64,000 bases of DNA from positions 23,960-87,959 of the forward strand of contig NZ_BDAY01000054.1 of assembly GCF_001612685.1 (NCBI RefSeq), written 5' to 3'. Below the pieces are notes generated by a model. It did no database searches. It was given only the letters and a program-made list of their open reading frames with translations, and had not been told where the DNA came from. Shown here piece after piece: positions 17,952-26,194 of the stretch. Positions within the stretch are counted from its first letter, which is position 1, and the number at the start of each line of letters is the position of its first letter. The position numbers and the translations under genes were made by a program. The DNA comes from Nocardia altamirensis NBRC 108246 (GTDB taxonomy: Bacteria > Actinomycetota > Actinomycetes > Mycobacteriales > Mycobacteriaceae).

Positions 17952-17960
17952 CTTGCCGTG

Positions 17961-18093
17961 GCGGAGGATAGGGGATTTGAAACCACCCGTTTCCGCAGGT
18001 CGGAGATTCTTTCAGTGCGTTTTCGCAGCATTTCGGGACCGTTCAGGACAATTCACGACACAAACGTTCGCTCCAGGACGTGACGCGGTCAAC
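17961..18093 (-). repeat. tRNA-Ser 3'-end attachment-like repeat, copy 2 of 3
   Basis: Begins with the same GCGGAGGATAGGGGATTTGA core as copies 1 and 3 and ends with the same TGACGCGGTCAAC, but its middle is more divergent. The shared points are the core, the following CACCCGTTTCCGCAGG, CAAACGTT and the terminal part-dyad. Same orientation as the others. Confidence 0.7.
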
Positions 18094-18106
18094 ACGGTCG
18101 GCCGAG

Positions 18107-18307
18107 TCATTTCGTCGCGGAAACTCGAGTTGGCCAGTGCATTTCACGACAGTTCGGTGCAATCGGGGATACTTCCGCTTCCTTGTCACTGCCGCGGTCA
18201 ACTTGTGCCGGTGGTGGTTGTTCCTGAGGACTGACCAGAAGTTGCGGGGGTGGTGTCTTCGCCGCTTCGGCCAGATCTGCGAGGTTTTCGAGCAGACTTT
18301 CTGGCAT
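18107..18307 (-). CDS. Short hypothetical protein downstream of the propeller gene
   Basis: A 66-residue frame beginning 30 bases after the propeller gene's stop, with AGGAGG 12 bases before its ATG (a rather long spacing). The N-terminus MPESLLENLADLAEAAK looks helical; the rest is proline- and glutamine-rich and ends at the edge of repeat copy 2, so the 3' part may be foreign sequence picked up at the junction. No homology is recognised. Confidence 0.35.
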   Translation of the reverse strand: MPESLLENLADLAEAAKTPPPQLLVSPQEQPPPAQVDRGSDKEAEVSPIAPNCREMHWPTRVSATK

Positions 18308-18337
18308 GTCGTTCGGAGACCTCCTGGTGGGGCCTGG

Positions 18338-19342
18338 TTATCGCCGCGGAAGGCGTTGGTATGCGGGGGTGAGGTCGACGCCAGGTGGTGGACGGAAGCG
18401 GCGGACGGTGCCGTCGAAACCGGTGGTGTAGAGCGCCCAGCTCGTTCCGTCGGGTGCGATACGGACCGAGGTCGGTCCGGCGGGCGGGAGACCGGCCGGG
18501 CCGGTGGTGATGGCGCATGAGGATCCGGTGTCCGGGTCGACCTGATGGACTGCGGCGGAGACGTTGCCGGCGACGAACAGGGTTCCCACTTGGGTGGCTT
18601 CCATGTCGTCGGTCCCGGCCAGCAGGCCGGGGATCCTCGCGACCACGATCGGCGCGTCGGGGGTGTCGAGCGGGACCCGGATGATCTGGGAAGCGATGGT
18701 GTTCTCGGTGTAGATGGCCGCGTGGTCGGGTGTGAGCGCCAGGCCGTTGGGGTCGGCGACGTGAGACCACATCGGTGTGAACTCGCCTGTGGCGGGCCGG
18801 AAGCGTGCGATACCGCCGGGCGGGCTGAAGTAGGAGAGGCCGCCGATGAGCAGGTCGCCGTCGGGAAGTGCCAGTAACCCGTTCGGGGCGTTGAGGCCGG
18901 TGAGCAGGGTTGTCGTCGCGCCGGTTGCGGTGTCGAGTCGTTGTAGTGTTCCGGTCGGCGGGCCTACCCGTAAGGAGTTGTTGGTGAGGAAGTACAGGAA
19001 TTGGCCGATGAGCCGGATTCCCGCCGGGCGGTCCAGATTGGTCAGTACCGTCTCGACGTGCCCTGCGGCATCGATGTGGTAGATGATGCCGTTCTGAATT
19101 CCGGAGCCGTAGAAGCCGTCTTCGCCGTCGGGTTCGAGGTTTTCCAGGAGACCGAGTCCGGTGGCGAGTGTGGTGGATTCCCAACCGGCAGAACATGACT
19201 CCGGAGCGGCGCTGGCATCGACGGTCGGCTCCGAGGCAATGATTCCTGCGGCGATGACGACGGTGACGGCAGCCGCCCGAAGTCGACGGCTGCCGATCGT
19301 GCTCCGCAGCGGCAATTGTCGTCGACAAGAGGGTTCTGTCAT
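18338..19342 (-). CDS. Secreted SMP-30/gluconolactonase-like beta-propeller protein
   Basis: A 334-residue exported protein: a long n-region (about 20 residues, arginine-rich) then a hydrophobic segment AAAVTVVIAAGIIA, typical of a Sec or Tat-like signal. The mature part has repeated propeller blades with phrases such as LDRPAGIRLIGQFLYFL, LNAPNGLLALPDGDLLIGG and DPNGLALTPDHAAIYTEN, as in SMP-30/LRE proteins. Family members are often lactonases or lyase-like, but many secreted ones are uncharacterised. AAGGAG lies 6 bases upstream of the ATG. Confidence 0.8.
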   Translation of the reverse strand: MTEPSCRRQLPLRSTIGSRRLRAAAVTVVIAAGIIASEPTVDASAAPESCSAGWESTTLATGLGLLENLEPDGEDGFYGSGIQNGIIYHIDAAGHVETVLTNLDRPAGIRLIGQFLYFLTNNSLRVGPPTGTLQRLDTATGATTTLLTGLNAPNGLLALPDGDLLIGGLSYFSPPGGIARFRPATGEFTPMWSHVADPNGLALTPDHAAIYTENTIASQIIRVPLDTPDAPIVVARIPGLLAGTDDMEATQVGTLFVAGNVSAAVHQVDPDTGSSCAITTGPAGLPPAGPTSVRIAPDGTSWALYTTGFDGTVRRFRPPPGVDLTPAYQRLPRR

Positions 19343-19491
19343 TCTCGACTCCTTTACAGGGTTGAATACCGATACCTGCTTGCCCGACCTCTTTCGCTGC
19401 TGATCATTATCTGTTCAAAGGCAGTTTCGACCATAAACAGCACCACAGCCCGCACTGCCGATCGCGGCCGGTTCGAACATGTGAACACACC

Positions 19492-20220
19492 TCATTCCTG
19501 GGGAGGTTGTTTGCTGGCGTGGAGTTCGACGGCATCGAGGACCAGGTCGAGTCCGAGTTCGAAGCGGTCCTCGGTGGCGGCGTCGGCGAAGTAGGGCGCG
19601 GCCGCGGCGAGATGGGGGTACCGGGAAGGGGGCGCGGCCAGATACTCCCGGGCAGATGCCGCCACGTCCTCGGTGCGGGTTTGCTCGTCGAGGCCGACGG
19701 TGATGGCTTCAAGCGCGGTCGTGCCGAGCATCAGGTGTGTCAGGACCAGGTAGTAGCGTGCCGCCTCGCGGTCGTCCATCCCGGCGGCTTTGAGGGCGCC
19801 CAGGCCCAGCTCGACGGCCCGGAATTCGGCGGCGCCGCGGGTGTCGCGTGACGCGGCCAGGACGGCGAGGCGGGGATGAGTCAGATACGCGCGCCGGATT
19901 CCGAGGCTGAGCTCACGCAGGGTGGTCCGCCAGTCCGGACCGGGCTCGAAATCGGCCACGGCGGTGCCCAGCAATCGGTCGGCCAGGGCGAGTAGCAGTT
20001 CGTCCATGCTGCGGAAGTGCCGATAGATCGCGGTGTGATCGACACCGAGCTCGGCACCCAGCGCGCGGATGGTGAGTTTGTCCGGCCCGTCGCGCTCGAC
20101 CAATGCCAAGGCGGCGTCGAGGAGCACTTCCCGGGACAGGAACCGCGTCTTCTCGCTGCCTGCTGCCTCAGCAGCGGGCTTCTTCCGGGGGCGTCCGGCG
20201 CTTGTCTTTTTCGTGGTCAC
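19492..20220 (-). CDS. TetR-family regulator divergent from the amidohydrolase operon
   Basis: A 242-residue regulator with a basic N-terminal tail (TKKTSAGRPRKK), a TetR helix-turn-helix (LTIRALGAELGVDHTAIYRHFRSMDELLLAL, about residues 48-78) and a helical ligand domain. It is divergent from the amidohydrolase gene at 20415, with a 15-base dyad beside a -35 box in between, and so most likely represses amidohydrolase-MFS-amidohydrolase transcription until an inducer appears. The inducer is unknown. Confidence 0.87.
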   Translation of the reverse strand: MTTKKTSAGRPRKKPAAEAAGSEKTRFLSREVLLDAALALVERDGPDKLTIRALGAELGVDHTAIYRHFRSMDELLLALADRLLGTAVADFEPGPDWRTTLRELSLGIRRAYLTHPRLAVLAASRDTRGAAEFRAVELGLGALKAAGMDDREAARYYLVLTHLMLGTTALEAITVGLDEQTRTEDVAASAREYLAAPPSRYPHLAAAAPYFADAATEDRFELGLDLVLDAVELHASKQPPQE

Positions 20221-20250
20221 GACCTCAGTGTGCCAGATTCTGTCGCCGTT

Positions 20251-20301
20251 GTCACCATTGGTGACTCCAGTGTTGACACCGAGTTGGGTGAAGGGTTAGC
20301 T
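20251..20301 (+). promoter_or_regulatory. Probable TetR operator and promoter of the amidohydrolase operon
   Basis: GTCACCA-T-TGGTGAC (20251-20265) is an exact 7-base dyad. It is followed by TTGACA (20273-20278), 17 bases, and TTAGCT (20296-20301), a plausible promoter reading toward the amidohydrolase gene. Its position beside the -35 box fits repression by the divergent TetR protein. Confidence 0.6.
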
Positions 20302-20414
20302 TCGGTGGCGAGGTGATCGTGACCTCGTGAACAGGAAGTACCGGTCTCGAGCCGAGACGTAGCACAGACGAAAACCCAGGAGCGGTCCACGACCGAACGA
20401 CCTCGAGGAGCCTC

Positions 20415-21746
20415 ATGACCAGCACGGGTAGCGGTGACGTGATCATCCGCAATGTTCGAGTGTTCGACAGCCGGGCGGGACGATTGTCGGAGACCCCGCA
20501 GGTGGTGGTGGTGCGCGGCACCACGATCGACGCGATCCATCCGCTCGGCGTGACACCGGCAGAGGCCGAGACGGGCGCCACCGTGATCGAGGGGGGAGGC
20601 CGCACGCTGATCCCGGGGCTGATCGACGCGCACTGGCACGCGACCATGGCGACGGTCCCGATGCCGGACCTCATGACCGCGGATCTCGGATACATCCACC
20701 TCTCGGCCGGTGCCGCCGCGACGCAGACCGTGTTGCGCGGGTTCACGACCGTGCGGGATATGGGCGGGCCCGCGTTCGGACTCAAGCGCGCCATCGATAC
20801 CGGCGTCATCACGGGGCCACGGATCTTCCCCTCCGGGGCGATGATCTCGCAAACCTCCGGTCATGGCGACTTCCGCTCTGTCCATGAGCTCCCGCGGGGC
20901 CGGACCGGCGAGCACAGCTACCCCGAAATGGCCGGAGTCACCAGCATCGCCGACGGCGCCGACGAGGTGCTGCGCGCGGCGCGTGAACAACTCATGCAAG
21001 GAGCCAGCCAACTGAAAGTATTGGCGGGCGGCGGGGTCGCGTCCGCCTACGACCCGCTCGAGGCCACCCAGTACACCGAGGCCGAGATTCATGCGGCCGT
21101 GGCGGCCGCGCAGAACTGGGGGACCTACGTCGCGGTGCATGCCTACACCCCGCACGCGGTGCGGCAAGCCATCCGGGCGGGGGTCAAGTCCATCGAACAC
21201 GGGCATCTGCTCGATGAGGCCACCGTGGAACTCATGGCCGCGCAAGGCATCTGGTGGAGCATGCAACCGTTCCTCGACGACGAGGACACGCCCCCGCAGT
21301 CGCCGGCCAGCCGCGTGAAGAACGCCCTGGTGGCGCGCGGCACCGACAATGCCTACGCGCTGGCCAGGAAGTACGGAATCCCGGTCGCGTGGGGCACCGA
21401 CACGCTGTTCTCCCCCGAACTCGCTGCCCGGCAAGGTCACCGGTTGGCCGGAATGACCCGCTGGTTCACCCCTGCCGAGATCTTGACCATGGCCACCGCC
21501 ACCAACGCGGATCTGCTGGCCCTGTCCGGACCCCGCAACCCCTATCCCGGTCGGCTCGGTGTGATCGAACCCGGCGCCCTGGCCGATCTGCTCGTGTTCG
21601 ACGGCAATCCACTCGACGACATCACGATGCTCGGACGCCCCGACGAGGCGCTGGCGCTCATCGTCAAAGACGGTGCGGTCGTCAAGAACACCCTCGCTGC
21701 GACGGCGGCTCGGTTCGACAATCCGGACCTGATCGCCAGTATGTAG
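20415..21746 (+). CDS. Metal-dependent amidohydrolase (imidazolonepropionase/prolidase-like)
   Basis: A 443-residue cytoplasmic hydrolase of the amidohydrolase superfamily. The N-terminal beta domain is followed by the metal site DAHWH (HxH, near residue 75), SQLKVLAGGG with the bridging Lys, HAYTPHA and IEHGH with the next metal His, and GTDT with the catalytic Asp near residue 330. It ends with the beta domain again (GALADLLVFDGNPLDDI). Such enzymes cleave amide or related bonds in cyclic or dipeptide-like substrates; the actual substrate is unknown. First gene of a run with an MFS exporter and a second hydrolase. Confidence 0.87.
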   Translation: MTSTGSGDVIIRNVRVFDSRAGRLSETPQVVVVRGTTIDAIHPLGVTPAEAETGATVIEGGGRTLIPGLIDAHWHATMATVPMPDLMTADLGYIHLSAGAAATQTVLRGFTTVRDMGGPAFGLKRAIDTGVITGPRIFPSGAMISQTSGHGDFRSVHELPRGRTGEHSYPEMAGVTSIADGADEVLRAAREQLMQGASQLKVLAGGGVASAYDPLEATQYTEAEIHAAVAAAQNWGTYVAVHAYTPHAVRQAIRAGVKSIEHGHLLDEATVELMAAQGIWWSMQPFLDDEDTPPQSPASRVKNALVARGTDNAYALARKYGIPVAWGTDTLFSPELAARQGHRLAGMTRWFTPAEILTMATATNADLLALSGPRNPYPGRLGVIEPGALADLLVFDGNPLDDITMLGRPDEALALIVKDGAVVKNTLAATAARFDNPDLIASM

Positions 21747-21828
21747 CCACGACCCCCGGAAATTGCACGCACCGGATTCCTATTCCATAGATGCGCATAC
21801 TCTACCGCTGCTTCGTTAAGGATTTGAT

Positions 21829-23319
21829 ATGCAATATCGAGTCAAGGTGGCGATCGTCTATCTGCTGGGCTTTTTCATCGGCCTGCTCAATATGTTCATC
21901 GTGAATATCGCGTATCCGGATATCGGAGCGACATTTCACGCCGGTGTGAGTGAACTGACCTGGATCGGCACCTCCTACATGCTGGGCCTGACCGTCGTCA
22001 TGCCGTTGAGCGTGTGGCTTGCGCAGCGCTTCGGCGAGAAACGCCTGATCGCCGCGTCCCTGTTGCTGTTCGGAATCGCCTCCTACGGAGCCGGTTCGGC
22101 GGGGTCGATCGATGTTCTCATCGGCATCCGCTTCGTTCAGGGCGCGGCGGCCGGATTGTTGATTCCGGTGGGCCAGGCGATGACCTACCGAAATTACCGG
22201 CCGGCCGAACGCGCCCGTCTGACGTCGATCATGATGGTCGTCGCTTTGATGGCCCCGGCGGTGTCGCCGAGCGTGGGTGGCATCCTGGTCGATCATATTT
22301 CCTGGCGGTGGATCTTCTGGCTGGATATTCCGCTGGCGGCGGTAAACCTCCTCCTGACGGTGCTGTGGCTGCAGCGCGACCCAGTCCGAGAGCCGCAACG
22401 ATTCGACGTCAGAGGCTTCGCCTTGGGCAGCCTGTCGATCATCACCCTGCTCGTCGGGCTGTCGGAACTCGGCGAGCCCGGCGGTCGACCCCTCGGCGCC
22501 ACACTGCTCGGTGTGGCCGTCGCGAGCGGCTACTTCTTCGTTCGCGCTTTGCGGAATGCTCCCGCACCGCTGTTGAAGCTGAGCCTGTTGAAGGGGAAGA
22601 TGCTGGCCACGTCGATGGTCGTCTATCAGTCTGTTTCAGGAATATTCACGGGCGCGAACGTCATTCTGATGTTATATCTGCAGCAGCAGCTGTCAGTGTC
22701 CGCGACTTCGACCGGACTGCTGATGGTCCCCTGGGCCGCGGCCGCCGCGCTGGCGATCGGGGTGACCCGGACGGCCTTTAATAGAATTGGTCCCAAGGTA
22801 TTGTTCACGGTGGGGATTTTCTTGCAGAGCCTCGGTCTGATGTTGCTGTTCTTCCTCGCTCACCCGATGAATCCGGTGCTCCTGATCGTCGCGTACGTTC
22901 TCATGGGGTTCGGCGGCAGCTTGTCCAGCAGCACGGCCCAAAGTGCTGCTTTCCTCGATACGCCCTCCGCTGAACTCGGGCAGGCGAGTGCGCTCTGGAA
23001 TATCAATCGTCAGGCAAGTTTCGCAGTCGGTGTCGCCGTGGTCGGACTGGTCCTGGGCGTCTTCTCGTCGATGTTCTCTTCGGTCTCTGATGCCGGTGCC
23101 GGTGATCCGAGTATCGCGTTCCGCTGGAGTTTCGTTGTCGCCGCGGTCATCACGTTACTGCCGCTACCGCTGGTACTACGGCTGACCAGTTCATCGTCGT
23201 CCGCGCTTCGAGGCAGGAATGGTCGCCGGTGGTTGCCTGGGTACGCGCCGAAGAGGCGAATCCCCTCGTCCCCGCACGCATCATCCACGGCGGAGAAGAC
23301 GGCGAGTGCATGTCGCTAG
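21829..23319 (+). CDS. MFS transporter, DHA2 (drug:H+ antiporter) type
   Basis: A 496-residue membrane protein with about 14 hydrophobic segments. The N-terminal half has the MFS motif A region (LAQRFGEKRL) and a motif C-like WRWIFWLDIPLAAVNLLL after helix 5, as in EmrB/QacA-type exporters. The last 40 residues are basic and hydrophilic. It lies between two amidohydrolase genes, so it may import or export their substrate or product; direction is not predictable. An AAGGAT site precedes the ATG. Confidence 0.87.
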   Translation: MQYRVKVAIVYLLGFFIGLLNMFIVNIAYPDIGATFHAGVSELTWIGTSYMLGLTVVMPLSVWLAQRFGEKRLIAASLLLFGIASYGAGSAGSIDVLIGIRFVQGAAAGLLIPVGQAMTYRNYRPAERARLTSIMMVVALMAPAVSPSVGGILVDHISWRWIFWLDIPLAAVNLLLTVLWLQRDPVREPQRFDVRGFALGSLSIITLLVGLSELGEPGGRPLGATLLGVAVASGYFFVRALRNAPAPLLKLSLLKGKMLATSMVVYQSVSGIFTGANVILMLYLQQQLSVSATSTGLLMVPWAAAAALAIGVTRTAFNRIGPKVLFTVGIFLQSLGLMLLFFLAHPMNPVLLIVAYVLMGFGGSLSSSTAQSAAFLDTPSAELGQASALWNINRQASFAVGVAVVGLVLGVFSSMFSSVSDAGAGDPSIAFRWSFVVAAVITLLPLPLVLRLTSSSSSALRGRNGRRWLPGYAPKRRIPSSPHASSTAEKTASACR

Positions 23320-23397
23320 GAATTCCTGATCCCTCGGGGTCCCGCGCATCTACTTGCGAAGCCCGCTACCAATCGCGATGGAAAGAGTGCATCCACC

Positions 23398-24474
23398 ATG
23401 AACACACCGAATGTCCATACCACTCGCCCGACCTCGTTCGGCCTGATCTTCCCGCCGGACGAGCCTTGGCTCGCGCGACAGGCCCGGGAGGAGATCTTGC
23501 TGCCCGACCTGCCCATCATCGACGCGCACCACCACCTGTGGGACCGACCCGGATACCGTTATCTGTCCGAGGAATTCGCCGCAGACACCGGCAGCGGCCA
23601 CAACGTGATCGGCACGGTCCACGCCGAATGTCACACCGCCTACCGCACCGACGGACCCCCGGAGTTGGCACCGGTCGGCGAAACCGAGTACATCGCGGCG
23701 CTCGCCGCGGCCAGCGACGCCGCCGGTGGTCCGACCCGGTTGGCCGCGGGGATCGTCGGGGCCGCCGACCTCAGCCTGGGCGCCGCCGTCGACGACGTCA
23801 TCGGGCAGCACATCGCCGCTGGTCAGGGCCGGTTCCGCGGCATCCGATACGACACTATTTGGTACGACCACGAAGCCGTCGAGTTCACCCACCCCGGTCA
23901 CCGCCCGCAAATGCTCGCCGAGCCAGCCGTCCGGGCAGGCGCCCGCGTACTCGCGGACCACGATCTGCCCCTCGACGTCCAGCTGTTGTTCCCCCAGCTC
24001 GCTGATGCCGCCGAACTGGCCGATGGACTCCCCGAGCTACGACTGGTTCTCAACCACTGCGGCGCGCCCCTGGGCTTCGGCCCCTGGGCCGACAACCGTG
24101 CCGAACACTTCGCCCACTGGCAACGCGGCATCCGGGAACTGGCCGAGCGCCCGAACGTCGTCTGCAAGCTCGGTGGCATCCTCGCAAGCGGCCTCGGCTA
24201 CGACTACCTCCACGCACCGGTCCCGGCGACCTCGACCGAACTCGCCGCCCTCTGGCGGCCCTGGTTCGACACCTGCATCGACGCCTTCGGCCCGCAGCGG
24301 TGCATGTTCGAAAGCAACTTCCCCATGGACAAGATGGGCACCGGATACGCCACCCTGTGGAACACCTACAAACGACTCGCCTCCGGTGGCTCGGACACCG
24401 AACTGACCTCCCTGTTCGCCGAGACCGCCCGCCGCACATATCGGCTGGACCTGCCTGCCGCGCCCCTGGCATGA
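23398..24474 (+). CDS. Amidohydrolase-2 family TIM-barrel hydrolase or decarboxylase
   Basis: A 358-residue protein of the amidohydrolase_2 type. Visible features: metal motif DAHHHLWD (near residue 42), GTVHAECHTAY, RFRGIRYDT, LVLNHCGAPLG with a further His, and MFESNFPMDKMG near the end. Members include lactone hydrolases and decarboxylases for aromatic acids. With the upstream amidohydrolase and MFS genes it suggests a small uptake-and-degradation pathway. The start is the ATG giving the family-like N-terminus MNTPNVHTTRPTSFGLIFPP. Confidence 0.85.
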   Translation: MNTPNVHTTRPTSFGLIFPPDEPWLARQAREEILLPDLPIIDAHHHLWDRPGYRYLSEEFAADTGSGHNVIGTVHAECHTAYRTDGPPELAPVGETEYIAALAAASDAAGGPTRLAAGIVGAADLSLGAAVDDVIGQHIAAGQGRFRGIRYDTIWYDHEAVEFTHPGHRPQMLAEPAVRAGARVLADHDLPLDVQLLFPQLADAAELADGLPELRLVLNHCGAPLGFGPWADNRAEHFAHWQRGIRELAERPNVVCKLGGILASGLGYDYLHAPVPATSTELAALWRPWFDTCIDAFGPQRCMFESNFPMDKMGTGYATLWNTYKRLASGGSDTELTSLFAETARRTYRLDLPAAPLA

Positions 24475-24509
24475 ATAAGAGCTCCGAACGTACCGGGGTG
24501 GTGACATGA

Positions 24510-24926
24510 TCATCCGGAATGTCCGGTAGTACGTGCGTCTGCAGTACGAACGCTTCTCCTGCCACATTGACCATGGGAGATGGGTTGCCCGACAACTTTT
24601 TCCACGCACGGCTGATGGAGTTTGATCCCCGCGTACAGCAGTAGCGAGATTGTTTGAGCGAATCGAGTTTTCGACTCTGCGGATACGTTGTTCTTGTAAC
24701 GCCACAGCAGCGCTGCCGACTGCTTCCCATCGATTCCGTAGACAAGTGGCGCGACAACGGATGTCACTCCATCAACAGACTTTCGCCCGTTGCACTGATA
24801 GCACAGCGCGAACCCCTCGGTCGGCTCCGCGCAGATCTGACAGGTTGCCATCGGATCTTTCATAGTGTTCCGGAGATAACCACCGGCCGTGCGGACGAGC
24901 TGATCGATCGGATCGGCTGCGCTCAA
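24510..24926 (-). pseudogene. Truncated ComF-like phosphoribosyltransferase gene next to dprA-like gene
   Basis: The 138-residue product matches the start of ComF/amidophosphoribosyltransferase-like proteins: a zinc ribbon CQICAEPTEGFALCYQCNGRK followed by VAPLVYGIDGKQSAALLWRYKN and SLLLYAGIKLH. The conserved part ends near GQPIS and then runs into unrelated sequence. The PRPP-binding loop (an acidic pair followed by TG or TT) is absent, so the enzyme domain is lost. It overlaps the dprA-like gene by 4 bases (ATGA) and so shares its LexA-box promoter. It may retain a nucleic-acid or protein-binding role through the zinc ribbon, or be debris. Confidence 0.65.
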
Positions 24927-25915
24927 TCGCGATCCAGCGCGACGGCGGGATCGGTAAGTGCCGGAACAGAGGCGTCGGTAGCGACAAGATCCTCAACCAG
25001 ATGCAGTACTTCGGCAACGTTGGCGGCCACGTATACGCCTGGCCTGCCGACCAGATCGCGAGCCCAGGCTGTTGCTGCGACGACCAGATCGGTCATGATC
25101 ACCGGTCGGCCGTGCTCCACCGATAGCCGGGCCTGGAGCCGTGCACCGCTGTGCTCGCCGGCCTCGATGACCACCGAGGCCAGCCCGAGCCCCGACATCG
25201 TTGCATTGCGTATCGGGAAATTGTGCTTCTGCGGCGGGGCATCGGGAAGGAACTGAGAGACGAGTGCACCCGTCGCGGAAACGCGGGCGTGCAGTTCACG
25301 ATTGGCCGCGGGATAGATCTGGTTGATGCCGGTTCCGATCACACCGATCGGCCGCCCGCCCGCCGCGATCGTCGCAGTGTGCGCGGCGGTGTCGATACCT
25401 GCGGCCAGCCCGGACAGTACGGCGATGCCTCGGTCCACCAGGCCGCGGGCCACCTCCGCTGCGATAGTCAGACCACGTTCGCTCGCGGCTCGGGAACCAA
25501 CGACCGATACGCCGATCTCGTCGGGCACGAGTTTGCCCTTGACGAACAGCATCGGCGGCAATTGATGAATGTCGCGCAGTGCCACCGGATATTCGGGATC
25601 GAGGACCGTCACCAGGTCGAAGTCCTGATCGCGCCACGCTTCCAGTGTGCTGCGGGCAGCGCCGAGCCGGTCGATCTCGGTGTCCATCCCATCCAGCAGC
25701 GGCGGGTGGAAGTCGTTCCAAATGTCGATCGCCGACCCTCGAATGACGACCTCGGAGGCGAGTGACGCCCAAGTCATACCCTTCGGGCGTTCGTCCATGA
25801 GGGCCAGCAGTGCCACACGTTCGCTGTCCCGGCCGCCCGTCATACCCGACAGCCTAGGGTCGTACGGCGAGCTCTGCGCGTCTGCGCGTATGTGTTTGAT
25901 GCTGTGTGTCGTCAC
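24923..25915 (-). CDS. DprA/Smf-like DNA-processing protein
   Basis: A 330-residue protein with the DprA Rossmann-like fold: GVSVVGSRAASERG, IAVLSGLAAGIDTAAH, VIGTGINQIYPAANREL and HNFPIRNATMSGLGLASVV in the usual order. DprA binds single-stranded DNA and loads RecA. This one has an extra ~80-residue N-terminal helical region. I chose the GTG at 25915 (GGAGG 4 bases before it) because a perfect LexA box lies just upstream at 25935-25950; a longer frame to 25978 would run through the box. Linked in one operon with a truncated ComF-like gene, beside restriction genes, so a defence role is possible. Confidence 0.8.
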   Translation of the reverse strand: MTTHSIKHIRADAQSSPYDPRLSGMTGGRDSERVALLALMDERPKGMTWASLASEVVIRGSAIDIWNDFHPPLLDGMDTEIDRLGAARSTLEAWRDQDFDLVTVLDPEYPVALRDIHQLPPMLFVKGKLVPDEIGVSVVGSRAASERGLTIAAEVARGLVDRGIAVLSGLAAGIDTAAHTATIAAGGRPIGVIGTGINQIYPAANRELHARVSATGALVSQFLPDAPPQKHNFPIRNATMSGLGLASVVIEAGEHSGARLQARLSVEHGRPVIMTDLVVAATAWARDLVGRPGVYVAANVAEVLHLVEDLVATDASVPALTDPAVALDRD

Positions 25916-25934
25916 AAACCCTCCGCGCAGTAGT

Positions 25935-25950
25935 TCGAACTTACGTTCGA
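25935..25950 (-). promoter_or_regulatory. Perfect LexA (SOS) box at the dprA-like promoter
   Basis: TCGAAC-TTAC-GTTCGA is an exact match to the actinobacterial/Bacillus LexA box (TCGAAC N4 GTTCGA). On the minus strand TAGGAT (a -10-like hexamer, 25955-25950) directly precedes it, so LexA would cover the transcription start. A second dyad, GGGTGC-N6-GCACCC, is at 25963-25980. Confidence 0.85.
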
Positions 25951-26019
25951 TCCTAGCAATTCGGGTGCAAATTCGCACCCGAATTCACGGCCGTGAGTGG
26001 CTGGTAGCAGTAAAGAAAA

Positions 26020-26055
26020 CGCTGGCCAGGCCCGTCGTAACGGACCTGGCCAGCG
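26020..26055 (-). terminator. Hairpin next to tRNA-Ser-derived repeat copy 3
   Basis: CGCTGGCCAGGCCCG, loop TCGTAA, CGGACCTGGCCAGCG: a 15-base stem with one mismatch, followed on the minus strand by a T-rich run. Its sequence differs from the hairpins of copies 1 and 2, although the position is the same. Confidence 0.7.
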
Positions 26056-26062
26056 AATCAGC

Positions 26063-26194
26063 GCGGAGGATAGGGGATTTGAACCCATCCGTTTCCCCAG
26101 GTCAACTCTGCGACCAGCCAGTTTCGTTGCAGTTCAGGCTGTTTCGGCCCAATTGGCAATGCAAACGTTAGGCTCAGATGTTGACGCGGTCAAC
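26063..26194 (-). repeat. tRNA-Ser 3'-end attachment-like repeat, copy 3 of 3
   Basis: The same 132-bp unit as copy 1 with about 14 differences, including the core GCGGAGGATAGGGGATTTGA and the terminal dyad GTTGAC-GCG-GTCAAC (26180-26194). It separates the dprA-like/comF-like pair from the type I restriction operon. Confidence 0.75.

Larger units (their letters stand above)
12276..17960. mobile_element. Island cassette A between repeat copies 1 and 2, no integrase
   Basis: A 5.7-kb segment bounded by two direct copies of the tRNA-Ser-derived repeat. It carries three phenolic acid decarboxylase paralogues, a TetR regulator, a SnoaL-like gene and a broken lipoprotein gene. No recombinase is encoded, so if it was mobile it needed one supplied in trans or has lost it. 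The boundaries are inferred from the repeats only. Confidence 0.5.
17961..26062. mobile_element. Island cassette B between repeat copies 2 and 3, no integrase
   Basis: An 8.1-kb segment between direct tRNA-Ser-derived repeats. It holds a secreted beta-propeller gene, a TetR regulator divergent from an amidohydrolase-MFS-amidohydrolase run, and a LexA-box-controlled dprA-like/comF-like pair. No recombinase gene is present. The boundaries are inferred from the repeats. Confidence 0.5.

Noticed and set aside
24050..24757. An antisense frame over the second amidohydrolase gene that could hold the lost ComF domain.
   Set aside because: The part beyond the hydrolase gene has no PRPP-loop pattern; the rest is a shadow of the hydrolase.
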